From: Bryobacterales bacterium
GTDB lineage: Bacteria > Acidobacteriota > Terriglobia > Bryobacterales > Bryobacteraceae
NCBI GenBank assembly: GCA_003142355.1
Contig: PLMF01000404.1
Coordinates: forward strand, 531-13,941
Direction of reading: 5' to 3'
Length of the DNA stretch: 13,411 bases
In this document: positions 1-5,161 of the stretch, one piece after another
How positions within the stretch are numbered: position 1 is the stretch's first letter
Layout of the letters: the number at the start of each line of letters is the position of its first letter
Position numbers and translations under genes: made by a program
Notes under the pieces: model-generated
Seen by the model: only the letters and a program-made list of their open reading frames with translations
The model's database searches: none
Told to the model about the DNA's origin: nothing

Positions 1-116
1 CATCCGCGGTGCACGTCCAACTGGAACGCGATTCGCTTCACGAGTCTTTCGCACTCGGCGTGGCGTTCGGCGTAGCAGGCGGCGGTTTGCTTGGTGGTCT
101 TGGTGGTCCGTGGCAT
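1..116 (-). CDS. 5' part of a small unrecognised protein, cut by window edge
   Basis: A reading frame starts at ATG (116-114) and runs off the left edge after 38 codons. The peptide begins MPRTTKTTKQTAACYAERHA and continues with a charged helical stretch (ECERLVKRIAFQLDVHRG), as expected for a small helical or coiled-coil protein. I do not recognise the family. It reads the same way as the recombinase cassette upstream and could be a further cassette gene, about 420 bp beyond the last one. The start has no strong Shine-Dalgarno site (only a GAAGTG some 13 bases upstream). Support is the protein-like composition in only one of the overlapping frames, so the call is moderate. Confidence 0.4.
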   Translation of the reverse strand, partial: MPRTTKTTKQTAACYAERHAECERLVKRIAFQLDVHRG

Positions 117-126
117 CGAACACATA

Positions 127-160
127 CATCACTTCCGTGGCGGCGGAAAGCAAGGGGAAA
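127..160. repeat. degenerate direct repeat, copy 1
   Basis: This 34-bp stretch closely resembles 326-358. Both start CATCACTTC and share GTGGCGGCG and a CAAGGG core, with a few substitutions and single-base indels. It sits just upstream of the small leftward gene at 116 and belongs to the patch of decayed cassette-like sequence between 120 and 540. Confidence 0.5.
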
Positions 161-254
161 TAGTCTGCGGGCCACGTTTTCGCCGTGGCTCTTTCAAGTG
201 CCCAATTGGCCGATGGTTCCGCACGTCGGTCCCCGCTGTGCTGGAAGGCCCCCC

Positions 255-325
255 GCGCCCGCAGCGCGACTTCACCCACATGGGACCGCCCCCGGAGCGT
301 TCCCCAGCAGGGTCGGGATTTCGTG
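255..325 (-). pseudogene. decayed copy of the 3' part of the small HTH gene at 915-538
   Basis: Twenty-one bases at 263-283 are identical to 617-637, inside the 3' part of the small HTH gene. Read on the minus strand, the copy still encodes RSHVGEVALRARG, matching RFHVGEVALRRV of the gene. Upstream of it, EIPTLL resembles EILTLP of the gene but in a shifted frame. The copy therefore seems to be an old, frameshifted fragment of a second cassette. The perfect 21-bp core is direct observation; the extended match is by eye and weaker. Confidence 0.5.
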
Positions 326-358
326 CATCACTTCGGTGGCGGCGAAACGCAAGGGAAA
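326..358. repeat. degenerate direct repeat, copy 2
   Basis: Partner of 127-160. It lies directly beside the decayed HTH-gene copy at 255-325, so the two repeat types together suggest successive partial duplications of cassette-end sequence. Confidence 0.5.
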
Positions 359-416
359 GGCGGGCGTGGTTGGAATGGCTAAGTTGGACCGGCAATGCCA
401 GCACTCTGGCGCCGAA

Positions 417-438
417 CTTCCGCAAAATATTGCGGAAG
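417..438. repeat. perfect 9-bp inverted repeat (hairpin)
   Basis: CTTCCGCAA, a four-base AATA spacer, then TTGCGGAAG form a perfect hairpin 100 bp downstream of the last cassette gene stop (538). It could stop leftward transcription, but no T-run follows on the minus strand, so a Rho-independent terminator is not supported. A recombinase-related or decayed mobile-element origin is equally possible. Confidence 0.4.
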
Positions 439-537
439 TTGATCCCGATCAAAATTTTCGGACGGGCGGCTGGCCACGCAATTCCCGATAGTTGTCCGGG
501 ATTTGCAGGGCCCCGCCGCGTCCCGTCTATGAAACTC

Positions 538-915
538 TTAATGATTGCCGGCGTCCTGGAGCCGCCCCCACTCCGCGCGCTGCTCCTCCCACAGCATCTT
601 CGACGCAACCCGGCGGAGCGCGACTTCACCCACATGGAATCGCCCGAGCGGCGAACGCGGCAAGGTCAGAATCTCCTGCTGGATGTCAGGCGCCAGCCAC
701 ACCAGTCGCGTGATCTGGCTGACCCGTTCCTTACTGATGCAGCCCAGCCGGGCCAGATCGGAGTGATCCTTCGCCAGGCCACGCCGGACCATGTCGTCGA
801 AGCCGATGGCCAGCGACAGAACTTCGGCAACGCGCGGAAGCTTGCCGCGCTCGGTACCCGGTGCCGCCGCTTCCTTCTTCGAGTGCGGCCGCAGTTGAAA
901 CTGGATCTCGTGCAT
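538..915 (-). CDS. small ParB/KorB-like HTH protein of recombinase cassette (125 aa)
   Basis: The ATG at 915-913 is chosen because AGGAGG sits 10 bases upstream, inside the end of the recombinase gene, and only 5 bases separate the recombinase stop from this start. Residues 50-83 (KDHSDLARLGCISKERVSQI and LAPDIQQEIL) read like the helix-turn-helix of ParB/KorB-type proteins, where a recognition helix is followed by a short L-x-P-x-I-Q motif. The C-terminal 40 residues are charged and helical. The protein probably binds DNA and is the third gene of the DUF2924-recombinase-HTH operon. A role in directing the recombinase or repressing the cassette is inference. A much longer frame opens upstream of this ATG but merely runs through the recombinase gene. 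Confidence 0.75.
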   Translation of the reverse strand: MHEIQFQLRPHSKKEAAAPGTERGKLPRVAEVLSLAIGFDDMVRRGLAKDHSDLARLGCISKERVSQITRLVWLAPDIQQEILTLPRSPLGRFHVGEVALRRVASKMLWEEQRAEWGRLQDAGNH

Positions 916-920
916 GTTCG

Positions 921-2276
921 TTACACCTCCTGCTGCAATAGACAGAGTTGCTTCACGCCGGCGGACCGGAAGCCGACCGTCACCGTGCCCGTCCGGCCGT
1001 CGTAGCTCACGGTTTCCACCAGCGCCTTGATCAACTGCTCCTGCTCGCGCGGTGAGAGATGTCTCCACAGGCTGTCGAACTCTCGAAGTGCCTGGGCCAC
1101 ATCCTCGCGAGGCGCATCCCCGAAACCAGATTCCTCCAACTGCCGCATCACCGCCGTGAGCATCATTGGATTCCGGCCGATACCCGGGATCTGCTCGATC
1201 ACCGCCTGTTCCAACTCCGGCGCCGACACCGACCGAGTCGCGCACTGCGTCCAGCCACGCTGGTGGGCTTTGACGCAAACGTAGTAGCGGTAGAGGCGCG
1301 CGTCCTTCTGCGTGTAGGTATGGACCATGCCGACGTTGCAGGTAGCGCACCGGACGGCCCCCTTGAGCAGCGCACCGTGCTTGTTCCGGAGGTTCCGGGT
1401 GCTCCCTGGCGCGTTGGCCTTGAGTTGCGCGTGGACCTTCTCCCAGGTCTCGCGATCAACGATGGCCTCGTGCTCGCCGGGATAGATCTCGCCGCGATGC
1501 CGGACTTGGCCCGTGTAAATCACGTTGGTGAGAATCTGGTGAAGCCGCGGGCGCGTGAAAGGCTTGCCGCCGACCGTCTTGCTGTCCCGCGTGGTCCAAC
1601 GCTTCAAGGTCCAGCCGCGATGGTCCAATTCGCGCACCACCGGGAGCAGGGAACCATGCTCCAGGTACAACCCGAAGATCGCGCGCACGCGGGCGGCTTC
1701 CTCCGCATTCACCACCAGCGAGCCGCCGTCGGGATGCACGTCGTACCCAAGCACCGGATTGCCGCCGACCCATTTGCCTTTGCGCCGTGCCGCCGACATC
1801 TTATCGCGGGTGCGTTCGGAAATCATCTCCCGCTCGAACTGCGCGAAGCTGAGCAGGATGTTCAGCGTGAGGCGGCCCAGCGATGCGGTAGTGTTGAATT
1901 GCTGAGTGACCGACACGAAGGTTGTGCCGTGCTTGTCCAAGACCTCCATGATGCGGGCGAAGTCGAGAAGCGACCGCGTCAAGCGATCCACCTTGTAGAC
2001 CACCACGCAGTTCACCAGACCGTTCCGCACATCGTCCAGCAAACGCTTCATTGCCGGCCGTTCCATGTTGGCGCCGGTAAACCCGCCGTCGTCATACTTC
2101 TCGGGCAACGCCAACCAGCCCTCTTGCCTTTGGCTGATGATGAACGCCTCGGCGGACTCGCGCTGGGCGTCCAAGGTATTGAAGTCGGAGTCGAGTCCCT
2201 CGTCGGTGGACTTCCGCGTGTAGATGGCGCAGCGGATCGCTGTTGGCATCGGGCGCAATTTATTAACGGCGGCCAT
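921..2276 (-). CDS. large serine recombinase (451 aa)
   Basis: This is a site-specific recombinase that cuts and rejoins DNA through a catalytic serine. The N-terminal resolvase domain (about 13-160) carries YTRKS with nucleophile S23, the DRLTRS motif (D97, R98, R101) and FEREMISERTRDK before the long helix. A recombinase domain follows (about 175-285), then a zinc ribbon with C310, C313, C334 and C345, and a C-terminal tail seen in related proteins. All key residues are present, so it looks functional. The start at ATG 2276-2274 is backed by AAGGAGG six bases upstream; the frame extends 38 codons further without support. It overlaps the end of the DUF2924 gene by 14 bp, implying translational coupling. 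At 451 aa it is at the short end of the family. Its substrate sites cannot be located in this window. Confidence 0.93.
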   Translation of the reverse strand: MAAVNKLRPMPTAIRCAIYTRKSTDEGLDSDFNTLDAQRESAEAFIISQRQEGWLALPEKYDDGGFTGANMERPAMKRLLDDVRNGLVNCVVVYKVDRLTRSLLDFARIMEVLDKHGTTFVSVTQQFNTTASLGRLTLNILLSFAQFEREMISERTRDKMSAARRKGKWVGGNPVLGYDVHPDGGSLVVNAEEAARVRAIFGLYLEHGSLLPVVRELDHRGWTLKRWTTRDSKTVGGKPFTRPRLHQILTNVIYTGQVRHRGEIYPGEHEAIVDRETWEKVHAQLKANAPGSTRNLRNKHGALLKGAVRCATCNVGMVHTYTQKDARLYRYYVCVKAHQRGWTQCATRSVSAPELEQAVIEQIPGIGRNPMMLTAVMRQLEESGFGDAPREDVAQALREFDSLWRHLSPREQEQLIKALVETVSYDGRTGTVTVGFRSAGVKQLCLLQQEV

Positions 2277-2805
2277 GTGCAACCTCCTTCGCGATTCCAA
2301 AGAACAAATACCCATTCCACTTCGTGCCGGTGATCTCTTGGGCGATGGCGGACAGCGATCGGTAAAGTCGCCCGTCGTAGTCGAAGCCATTGTCGAGCAC
2401 CTTTACGACGTGCGTCTCCCCCTTGTGCTCCTTCGCCAGCAGACCGCCCGGCATCGGCAGGCGGCTGTCGTGGTTGCTGGCCAGTCGGGTAGTTGCGGTG
2501 CGGTCCGCCTCCGAAAGACCCCGTGCGGCCGCACACTCAATCCGAACCCGCAGCGGAGCATCTCGGGCGACCGCCAATGCCAACTGCCGGGTCTCCTCCG
2601 GCACCCCACCTTCGGCTTCGGCCTGCAGTCGCCAGGCGATCTGCCGCGCCAGAAACTCCTTGTGGTGGGACTTCGCCACTTCGCCAAATAGTTCCTCGTG
2701 CCGTGCGCGCAACTCCGGCACGGTCATTCTGGCCAGCCGAGCAACCTCGGCGGTAATGCTGATTGGTTTCTCTGTCTTCTCCAAAGGCGTCAACCTCGTG
2801 TCCAT
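2263..2805 (-). CDS. DUF2924 family protein (180 aa)
   Basis: The C-terminal half is typical of DUF2924, a family of unknown function usually found directly upstream of serine recombinase genes. Visible signatures are MTVPELRARHEELFGE (28-42), KEFLARQIAWRLQ (49-61), LPMPGGLLAKEHKGETHVVK (116-135) and FDYDGRLYRSLSAIAQEITG (141-160), followed by a TKWNGYLFFG tail. The start at ATG 2805-2803 has AAGGAA six bases upstream; an earlier TTG at 2832 is possible but lacks a better site. It is the first gene of the cassette and its 3' end contains the ribosome-binding site of the recombinase. Its role is unknown; because of the fixed pairing it may help the recombinase find or hold DNA. Confidence 0.88.
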   Translation of the reverse strand: MDTRLTPLEKTEKPISITAEVARLARMTVPELRARHEELFGEVAKSHHKEFLARQIAWRLQAEAEGGVPEETRQLALAVARDAPLRVRIECAAARGLSEADRTATTRLASNHDSRLPMPGGLLAKEHKGETHVVKVLDNGFDYDGRLYRSLSAIAQEITGTKWNGYLFFGIAKEVAHGRR

Positions 2806-2994
2806 GAATGCTTCCTTCGCGCCGGATATCAAGGCAGGCGGGGAGTCGATGCAGGTGGGACCATCTCAGCCGGGTTGGCGACCACGAACTCGAAGTGGCC
2901 GGTCGTCCCGATTGACGTCCGCACCCACATCGGAGTCCGCTTGACGGTCGTCCGGCTGTCTGGTGTCGTAGAAACGATCGTGTGATCGCCTCCA

Positions 2995-3040
2995 TGTACT
3001 ATATACGCCAAAAGTTCGAAAACTGTACAGCCCGTGCGCA
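2995..3040 (-). promoter_or_regulatory. possible leftward promoter of the recombinase cassette
   Basis: On the minus strand TGTACA is followed after 18 bases by TATATA, and a GGAGG lies a few bases further on. The AT-rich patch contrasts with the GC-rich surroundings and lies about 200 bp upstream of the DUF2924 start. It is a motif match only; -35 and -10 each match the sigma-70 consensus at about four of six positions. Confidence 0.25.
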
Positions 3041-3143
3041 CTTTTTTTCGCGTCTGCAAACTGTCCCTAATAATCAATACCCAGCGAGTTGGAGAACTTT
3101 TCACCTTTTTTCTTCGCGCCAGTCCGGACGGGCTGTCAACCAC

Positions 3144-3180
3144 GAGTTCGAAATGGGGGCGTCAACTACGGAGTTCGAAA
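3144..3180. repeat. two GAGTTCGAAA direct repeats 27 bp apart
   Basis: GAGTTCGAAA occurs at 3144-3153 and again at 3171-3180; a third, nearly identical AGTTCGAAAA lies at 3013. Each contains the palindrome TTCGAA. They sit upstream of the recombinase cassette and could be protein-binding sites or chance. Confidence 0.35.
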
Positions 3181-3437
3181 CCCGATCAAGCCGGACCCCG
3201 GCCCGAACACCCGTCAACATGAGCGAGGCGTCAACAAGAGAAGACAGAGAATTCGCACGCGAAAGGCGGGGTCCCAAGCCAAACCGAGGGGGTTCCGGCC
3301 GGTTTCCAAGCCGATCACTTTCCACCTGGAGAATGGCCGGAAGTCGTAGAAGTCAAAGAATGTGAGGCATATGCGTGGAAAGCGGCTCGACGATGCCGTC
3401 CACTAAAACGAGGCTGGAATTTAGGAAGGAAAAATGT

Positions 3438-3511
3438 TGGCTCCCCGGCATGGATTCGAACCACGATTCACGGCTCCAAAGGCCGCTGTCCTACCATTAG
3501 ACGACCGGGGA
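3438..3511 (-). tRNA. tRNA-Gln (anticodon UUG), CCA encoded
   Basis: The minus strand folds into a full cloverleaf. The acceptor stem is TCCCCGG with CCGGGGA, discriminator G and an encoded CCA end. The D arm is GTCT-AATGGTA-GGAC. The anticodon stem GCGGC/GCCGT closes the loop CTTTGGA with anticodon TTG. The T arm is CGTGG-TTCGAAT-CCATG. Anticodon UUG reads CAA, hence glutamine. A T-run (CATTTTTCC) follows the CCA on the minus strand and may help end transcription. The gene lies between the recombinase cassette and the repeat-bounded segment, and no partial copy of its 3' end is visible elsewhere in the window. Confidence 0.95.
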
Positions 3512-3537
3512 ATCGAGATGAAGGACTGCTCTCGACC

Positions 3538-3567
3538 AGTGTAACCTTCCGAGGTGGACGGCTGCAA
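3538..3567 (-). promoter_or_regulatory. possible promoter of tRNA-Gln
   Basis: On the minus strand TTGCAG and TACACT are 18 bases apart, and TACACT ends 26 bases before the tRNA. The match to sigma-70 is partial. If real, its -35 box touches the tandem repeat at 3567-3596, so rearrangement has come very close to the promoter of a tRNA gene. Confidence 0.3.
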
Positions 3568-3596
3568 CGTGTCCGGCAATACGTTGTCCGGCAATA
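3567..3596. repeat. tandem 15/16-bp repeat at edge of the 89-bp repeat
   Basis: ACGTGTCCGGCAATA (3567-3581) is followed at once by ACGTTGTCCGGCAATA (3581-3596), sharing one base. The second unit overlaps the first bases of the 89-bp repeat. The right-hand copy of the 89-bp repeat has only one GGCAATA unit, so the tandem doubling is specific to this end. Confidence 0.75.
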
Positions 3597-3676
3597 CCGG
3601 TCACGTCTCCTCTTGGGCGGAAAGAGCGTCTCTCACCGTCTCGATCACCTCCGCGTGCGAGAACGGCCTCTCGATG
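3588..3676. repeat. 89-bp direct repeat, left copy
   Basis: Aligned by eye with 10995-11083 it matches 86 of 89 bases without gaps, then both flanks diverge sharply. The three differences are one T/G near the repeat start and two C/T changes near its end. Together the copies bound a segment of about 7.3 kb. Confidence 0.92.
3601..3676 (-). pseudogene. orphan 3' end of the response-regulator gene
   Basis: On the minus strand this piece encodes IERPFSHAEVIETVRDALSA, then QEET and a stop, against IEKPFSHAEVIETVRDALSA, then PEET of the intact regulator at 11400-11008. The invariant receiver lysine of the intact protein (K109) is R here. Nothing of the rest of the receiver is present; the upstream neighbour is the end of brnA. 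It is a remnant and probably marks where the intact regulator once continued towards tRNA-Gln. Confidence 0.85.
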
Positions 3677-3705
3677 CGTTTGCGAAGATGGAGTTCGCTC
3701 GCCAA

Positions 3706-3999
3706 CTATTGACGGTCTTGCGTCATGCGTTCCCGGAGAATCTCGTTGATCCGGCTCAGGTGCCCTTCGCCCTTCGATTTGAGCCAGTCCAGCACCTCGT
3801 TGTCTATTCGGAACGAGATCTGCGTCTTGAGTGGCCGATAATACTTGCCAATCACGGCTTTGTCCCAGTAGTCAGGTGGCAACTGCGGCGCGTCCGGATC
3901 ACCGTCAAGCCGGCGATCTCGTTTCCCGTATGCCAGTCTGGTTTCCTCGCTGATCTTCAGCCGCTTAGAGGAACTGATCTTCGTAGACGCTTTTTTCAT
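3706..3999 (-). CDS. brnA: BrnA-type antitoxin (97 aa)
   Basis: This is the antitoxin of a type II pair. The C-terminal part reads PLKTQISFRIDNEVLDWLKS followed by GEGHLSRINEILRERM, the compact ribbon-helix-helix-like DNA-binding end typical of BrnA, where it also represses its own operon. The middle contains the common DAPQLPPDYWDKAV segment. The ATG at 3999-3997 was chosen; a TTG two codons upstream (4005) is the alternative and lies nearer a GAAGGG site. The start overlaps the end of brnT by about 35 bp, so toxin and antitoxin are translationally coupled in the usual toxin-first order. The stop lies 30 bp from the orphan regulator fragment, so the pair sits just inside the left end of the repeat-bounded segment. 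Confidence 0.88.
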   Translation of the reverse strand: MKKASTKISSSKRLKISEETRLAYGKRDRRLDGDPDAPQLPPDYWDKAVIGKYYRPLKTQISFRIDNEVLDWLKSKGEGHLSRINEILRERMTQDRQ

Positions 4000-4264
4000 A
4001 GTCAACCGCCCTTCGTGCCGAGATCAGGTGGATTACTTCGACGTCGCGGTCGCTGCGGTCAACGAAAACAACGAGGAGCAGGGCCAAGCTCTTGGTCATT
4101 CCGATGAGCTGGTAGCGCTGCTCCCCTTCACTCTCGATGAAGTAGTTCTCACCCGCCACATGATTCGGATCGTCGAAGGCTTCCTTCGCCGTCTCGAACG
4201 AGATTCCATGAATCCGTTGGTTCCTTTCGGCCTTTGCCAAGTCCCATGTGAATCTCGTTTCCAT
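3965..4264 (-). CDS. brnT: BrnT-type ribonuclease toxin (99 aa)
   Basis: BrnT toxins are small RelE-fold ribonucleases that stop translation and are held inactive by BrnA. The protein has the family layout: FTWDLAKAERNQRIHGISFE (5-24), AKEAFDDP (26-33), EQRYQLIGMT (48-57) and VIHLISARRAVDYEKSVYE (77-95). Length is normal and no frame break is seen, so it looks intact. The ATG at 4264-4262 has no Shine-Dalgarno site, and the sequence GATAAT lies only five bases upstream, which would fit a leaderless transcript. It is the first gene of the pair and may help keep the surrounding decaying segment in the genome. Confidence 0.88.
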   Translation of the reverse strand: METRFTWDLAKAERNQRIHGISFETAKEAFDDPNHVAGENYFIESEGEQRYQLIGMTKSLALLLVVFVDRSDRDVEVIHLISARRAVDYEKSVYEDQFL

Positions 4265-4269
4265 ATAAC

Positions 4270-4296
4270 ATTATCGTATATCCGCCGGGCTGTCCA
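4270..4296 (-). promoter_or_regulatory. possible brnTA promoter
   Basis: TGGACA and GATAAT on the minus strand are 15 bases apart, directly before the brnT ATG. Each box matches sigma-70 at five of six positions but the spacing is short. Transcription would begin at or next to the start codon. Autorepression by BrnTA is known for the family; no operator can be proven here. Confidence 0.35.
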
Positions 4297-4718
4297 GCGG
4301 AAGTCGCGCACCTGTATGTCCACACTCCCCGGGGGGCGGCTCGCAGACGCGCGACCCGGAGAATCTAAGTCAATTCACGGCTCTGATCTTAAACCACTTG
4401 GGGATATTCAGTTCTACATGGAGGGCACACTCGGCACGTATTCGCCAGATAAGTACTTGAAAGCAAAGGCTGTGGCTCCCCACGATTTCGGTTTCCAACC
4501 GATTTCTCCATGGCTGACGTGCCGGGTTGCCTCCGAGCCACCGGCCTAAACAGATTTCCAACTGGAGACTGGCAAGTGCTGAGCCATTGGAAACAAGACA
4601 CTTCCGCACAGTGGAGCGACCGCCCTTCCAGACGTGAAATGTTGAGGGTCGACGATCAGGGATTCCATCGGCGAACTGCAGACCGGACTGACGGCGGCGA
4701 TGGAATCCGCCCGCGCCG
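4297..4718. other. about 420 bp with no recognisable gene
   Basis: Open frames exist on both strands (for example a rightward one containing LGDIQFYMEGTLGTYSPDKY), but none shows a start with ribosome-binding site or a family I know. Given the gene pieces immediately to the right, this is probably more decayed coding sequence or a former spacer. Confidence 0.4.
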
Positions 4719-4860
4719 GGCCGCTTCGCGCCTTTTGCATGCCTCGGTCCGCTGGAGTTGAGCCCCGGATGGCCGAGGGGAGGCTACGATTTCGACGGTT
4801 ACGCCGGGCGCGGCTTCCGGGGCGTGCGGCTCTATCCGCAGCACCACGGCTACCATCCGC
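4719..4860 (+). pseudogene. fragment of amidohydrolase-like TIM-barrel protein
   Basis: The frame reads GRFAPFACLGPLELSPG and then AGRGFRGVRLYPQHHGYHPL. The G-x-R-G-[LV]-R-L-Y-P-x-x-H-G-Y pattern is typical of one strand-loop of amidohydrolase-2 family proteins, preceded by the usual R-F-x-P-F-x segment. No start codon with signal, no metal ligands and no remainder of the barrel are present. At about 4860 the match stops and a different gene fragment continues in another frame. The family assignment rests on about 48 residues and is moderate. Confidence 0.5.
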
Positions 4861-4861
4861 T

Positions 4862-5152
4862 GTACTCGATGTGGACCAGGACGCGCTGGGCAAGCAGGCC
4901 GGTATTGTGCGCCATACCCGGGACGAATTTATCCTGGCCAAGCCGATGGAGGACGGCTCTCTCGCCGTCGGCCTGTTCAACCTTGGGGAGAAGCCAAAGC
5001 AGATGGCTGTCACCTGGCGCGAACTGGGCATTGACGGCAGGCGGACGGCCCGCGACATCTGGCGTCAGAAAGGCGCGGGCCGGTTTGCCGGGGAATACAC
5101 CGTCGCGGTGAACCGCCATGGTGTGTCGTTGGTGCGGTTTTCGAAACAGTAG
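4862..5152 (+). pseudogene. C-terminal fragment of a GH27-type alpha-galactosidase
   Basis: Ninety-six codons to the TAG at 5150-5152 encode the end of an alpha-galactosidase-like glycosidase: VLDVDQDALGKQ is the conserved end of the GH27 catalytic barrel, and the C-terminal beta-sandwich follows with KPMEDGSLAVGLFNLGEKPK, VTWRELGI, ARDIWRQ, GRFAGEYT and the closing HGVSLVRF. The catalytic aspartates, which lie upstream in this family, are missing, so the piece cannot be active. It is joined in another frame to the amidohydrolase-like piece. It converges with the ceramidase gene; the two stops are 9 bp apart. Confidence 0.72.
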
Positions 5153-5161
5153 CCTCCGGGT

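Larger units (their letters stand above)
2806..3437. other. 630-bp stretch without a recognised gene
   Basis: A leftward open frame at 3143-2829 ends in a protein-like stretch (TTGHFEFVVANPAEMVPP), preceded by GGAGG and TATATA but by no normal start codon. A short rightward frame begins ATG at 3219. I recognise neither. The stretch holds three AGTTCGAAA motifs (3013, 3145 and 3172) and has mixed base composition. It is likely the upstream control region of the cassette plus element-boundary or decayed sequence. Confidence 0.4.

Noticed and set aside
538..1350. Longer 270-codon version of the small HTH protein
   Set aside because: The upstream part only reads through the recombinase gene in a wrong frame; the ATG at 915 has a good ribosome-binding site right after the recombinase stop.
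1059..2333. 424-codon rightward open frame opposite the recombinase
   Set aside because: It mirrors the recombinase gene, whose catalytic motifs and ribosome-binding site are unmistakable; the mirror frame has no family features.
2537..2995. Leftward 152-codon frame starting at an ATG near 2995
   Set aside because: It overlaps the DUF2924 gene almost completely in another frame and has shadow-like composition.
3438..3511. tRNA-Gln as attachment site of the recombinase cassette or of the block
   Set aside because: No second copy of the tRNA 3' end is seen in the window, large serine recombinases do not usually use tRNA genes, and the block's repeats lie in the regulator gene instead.
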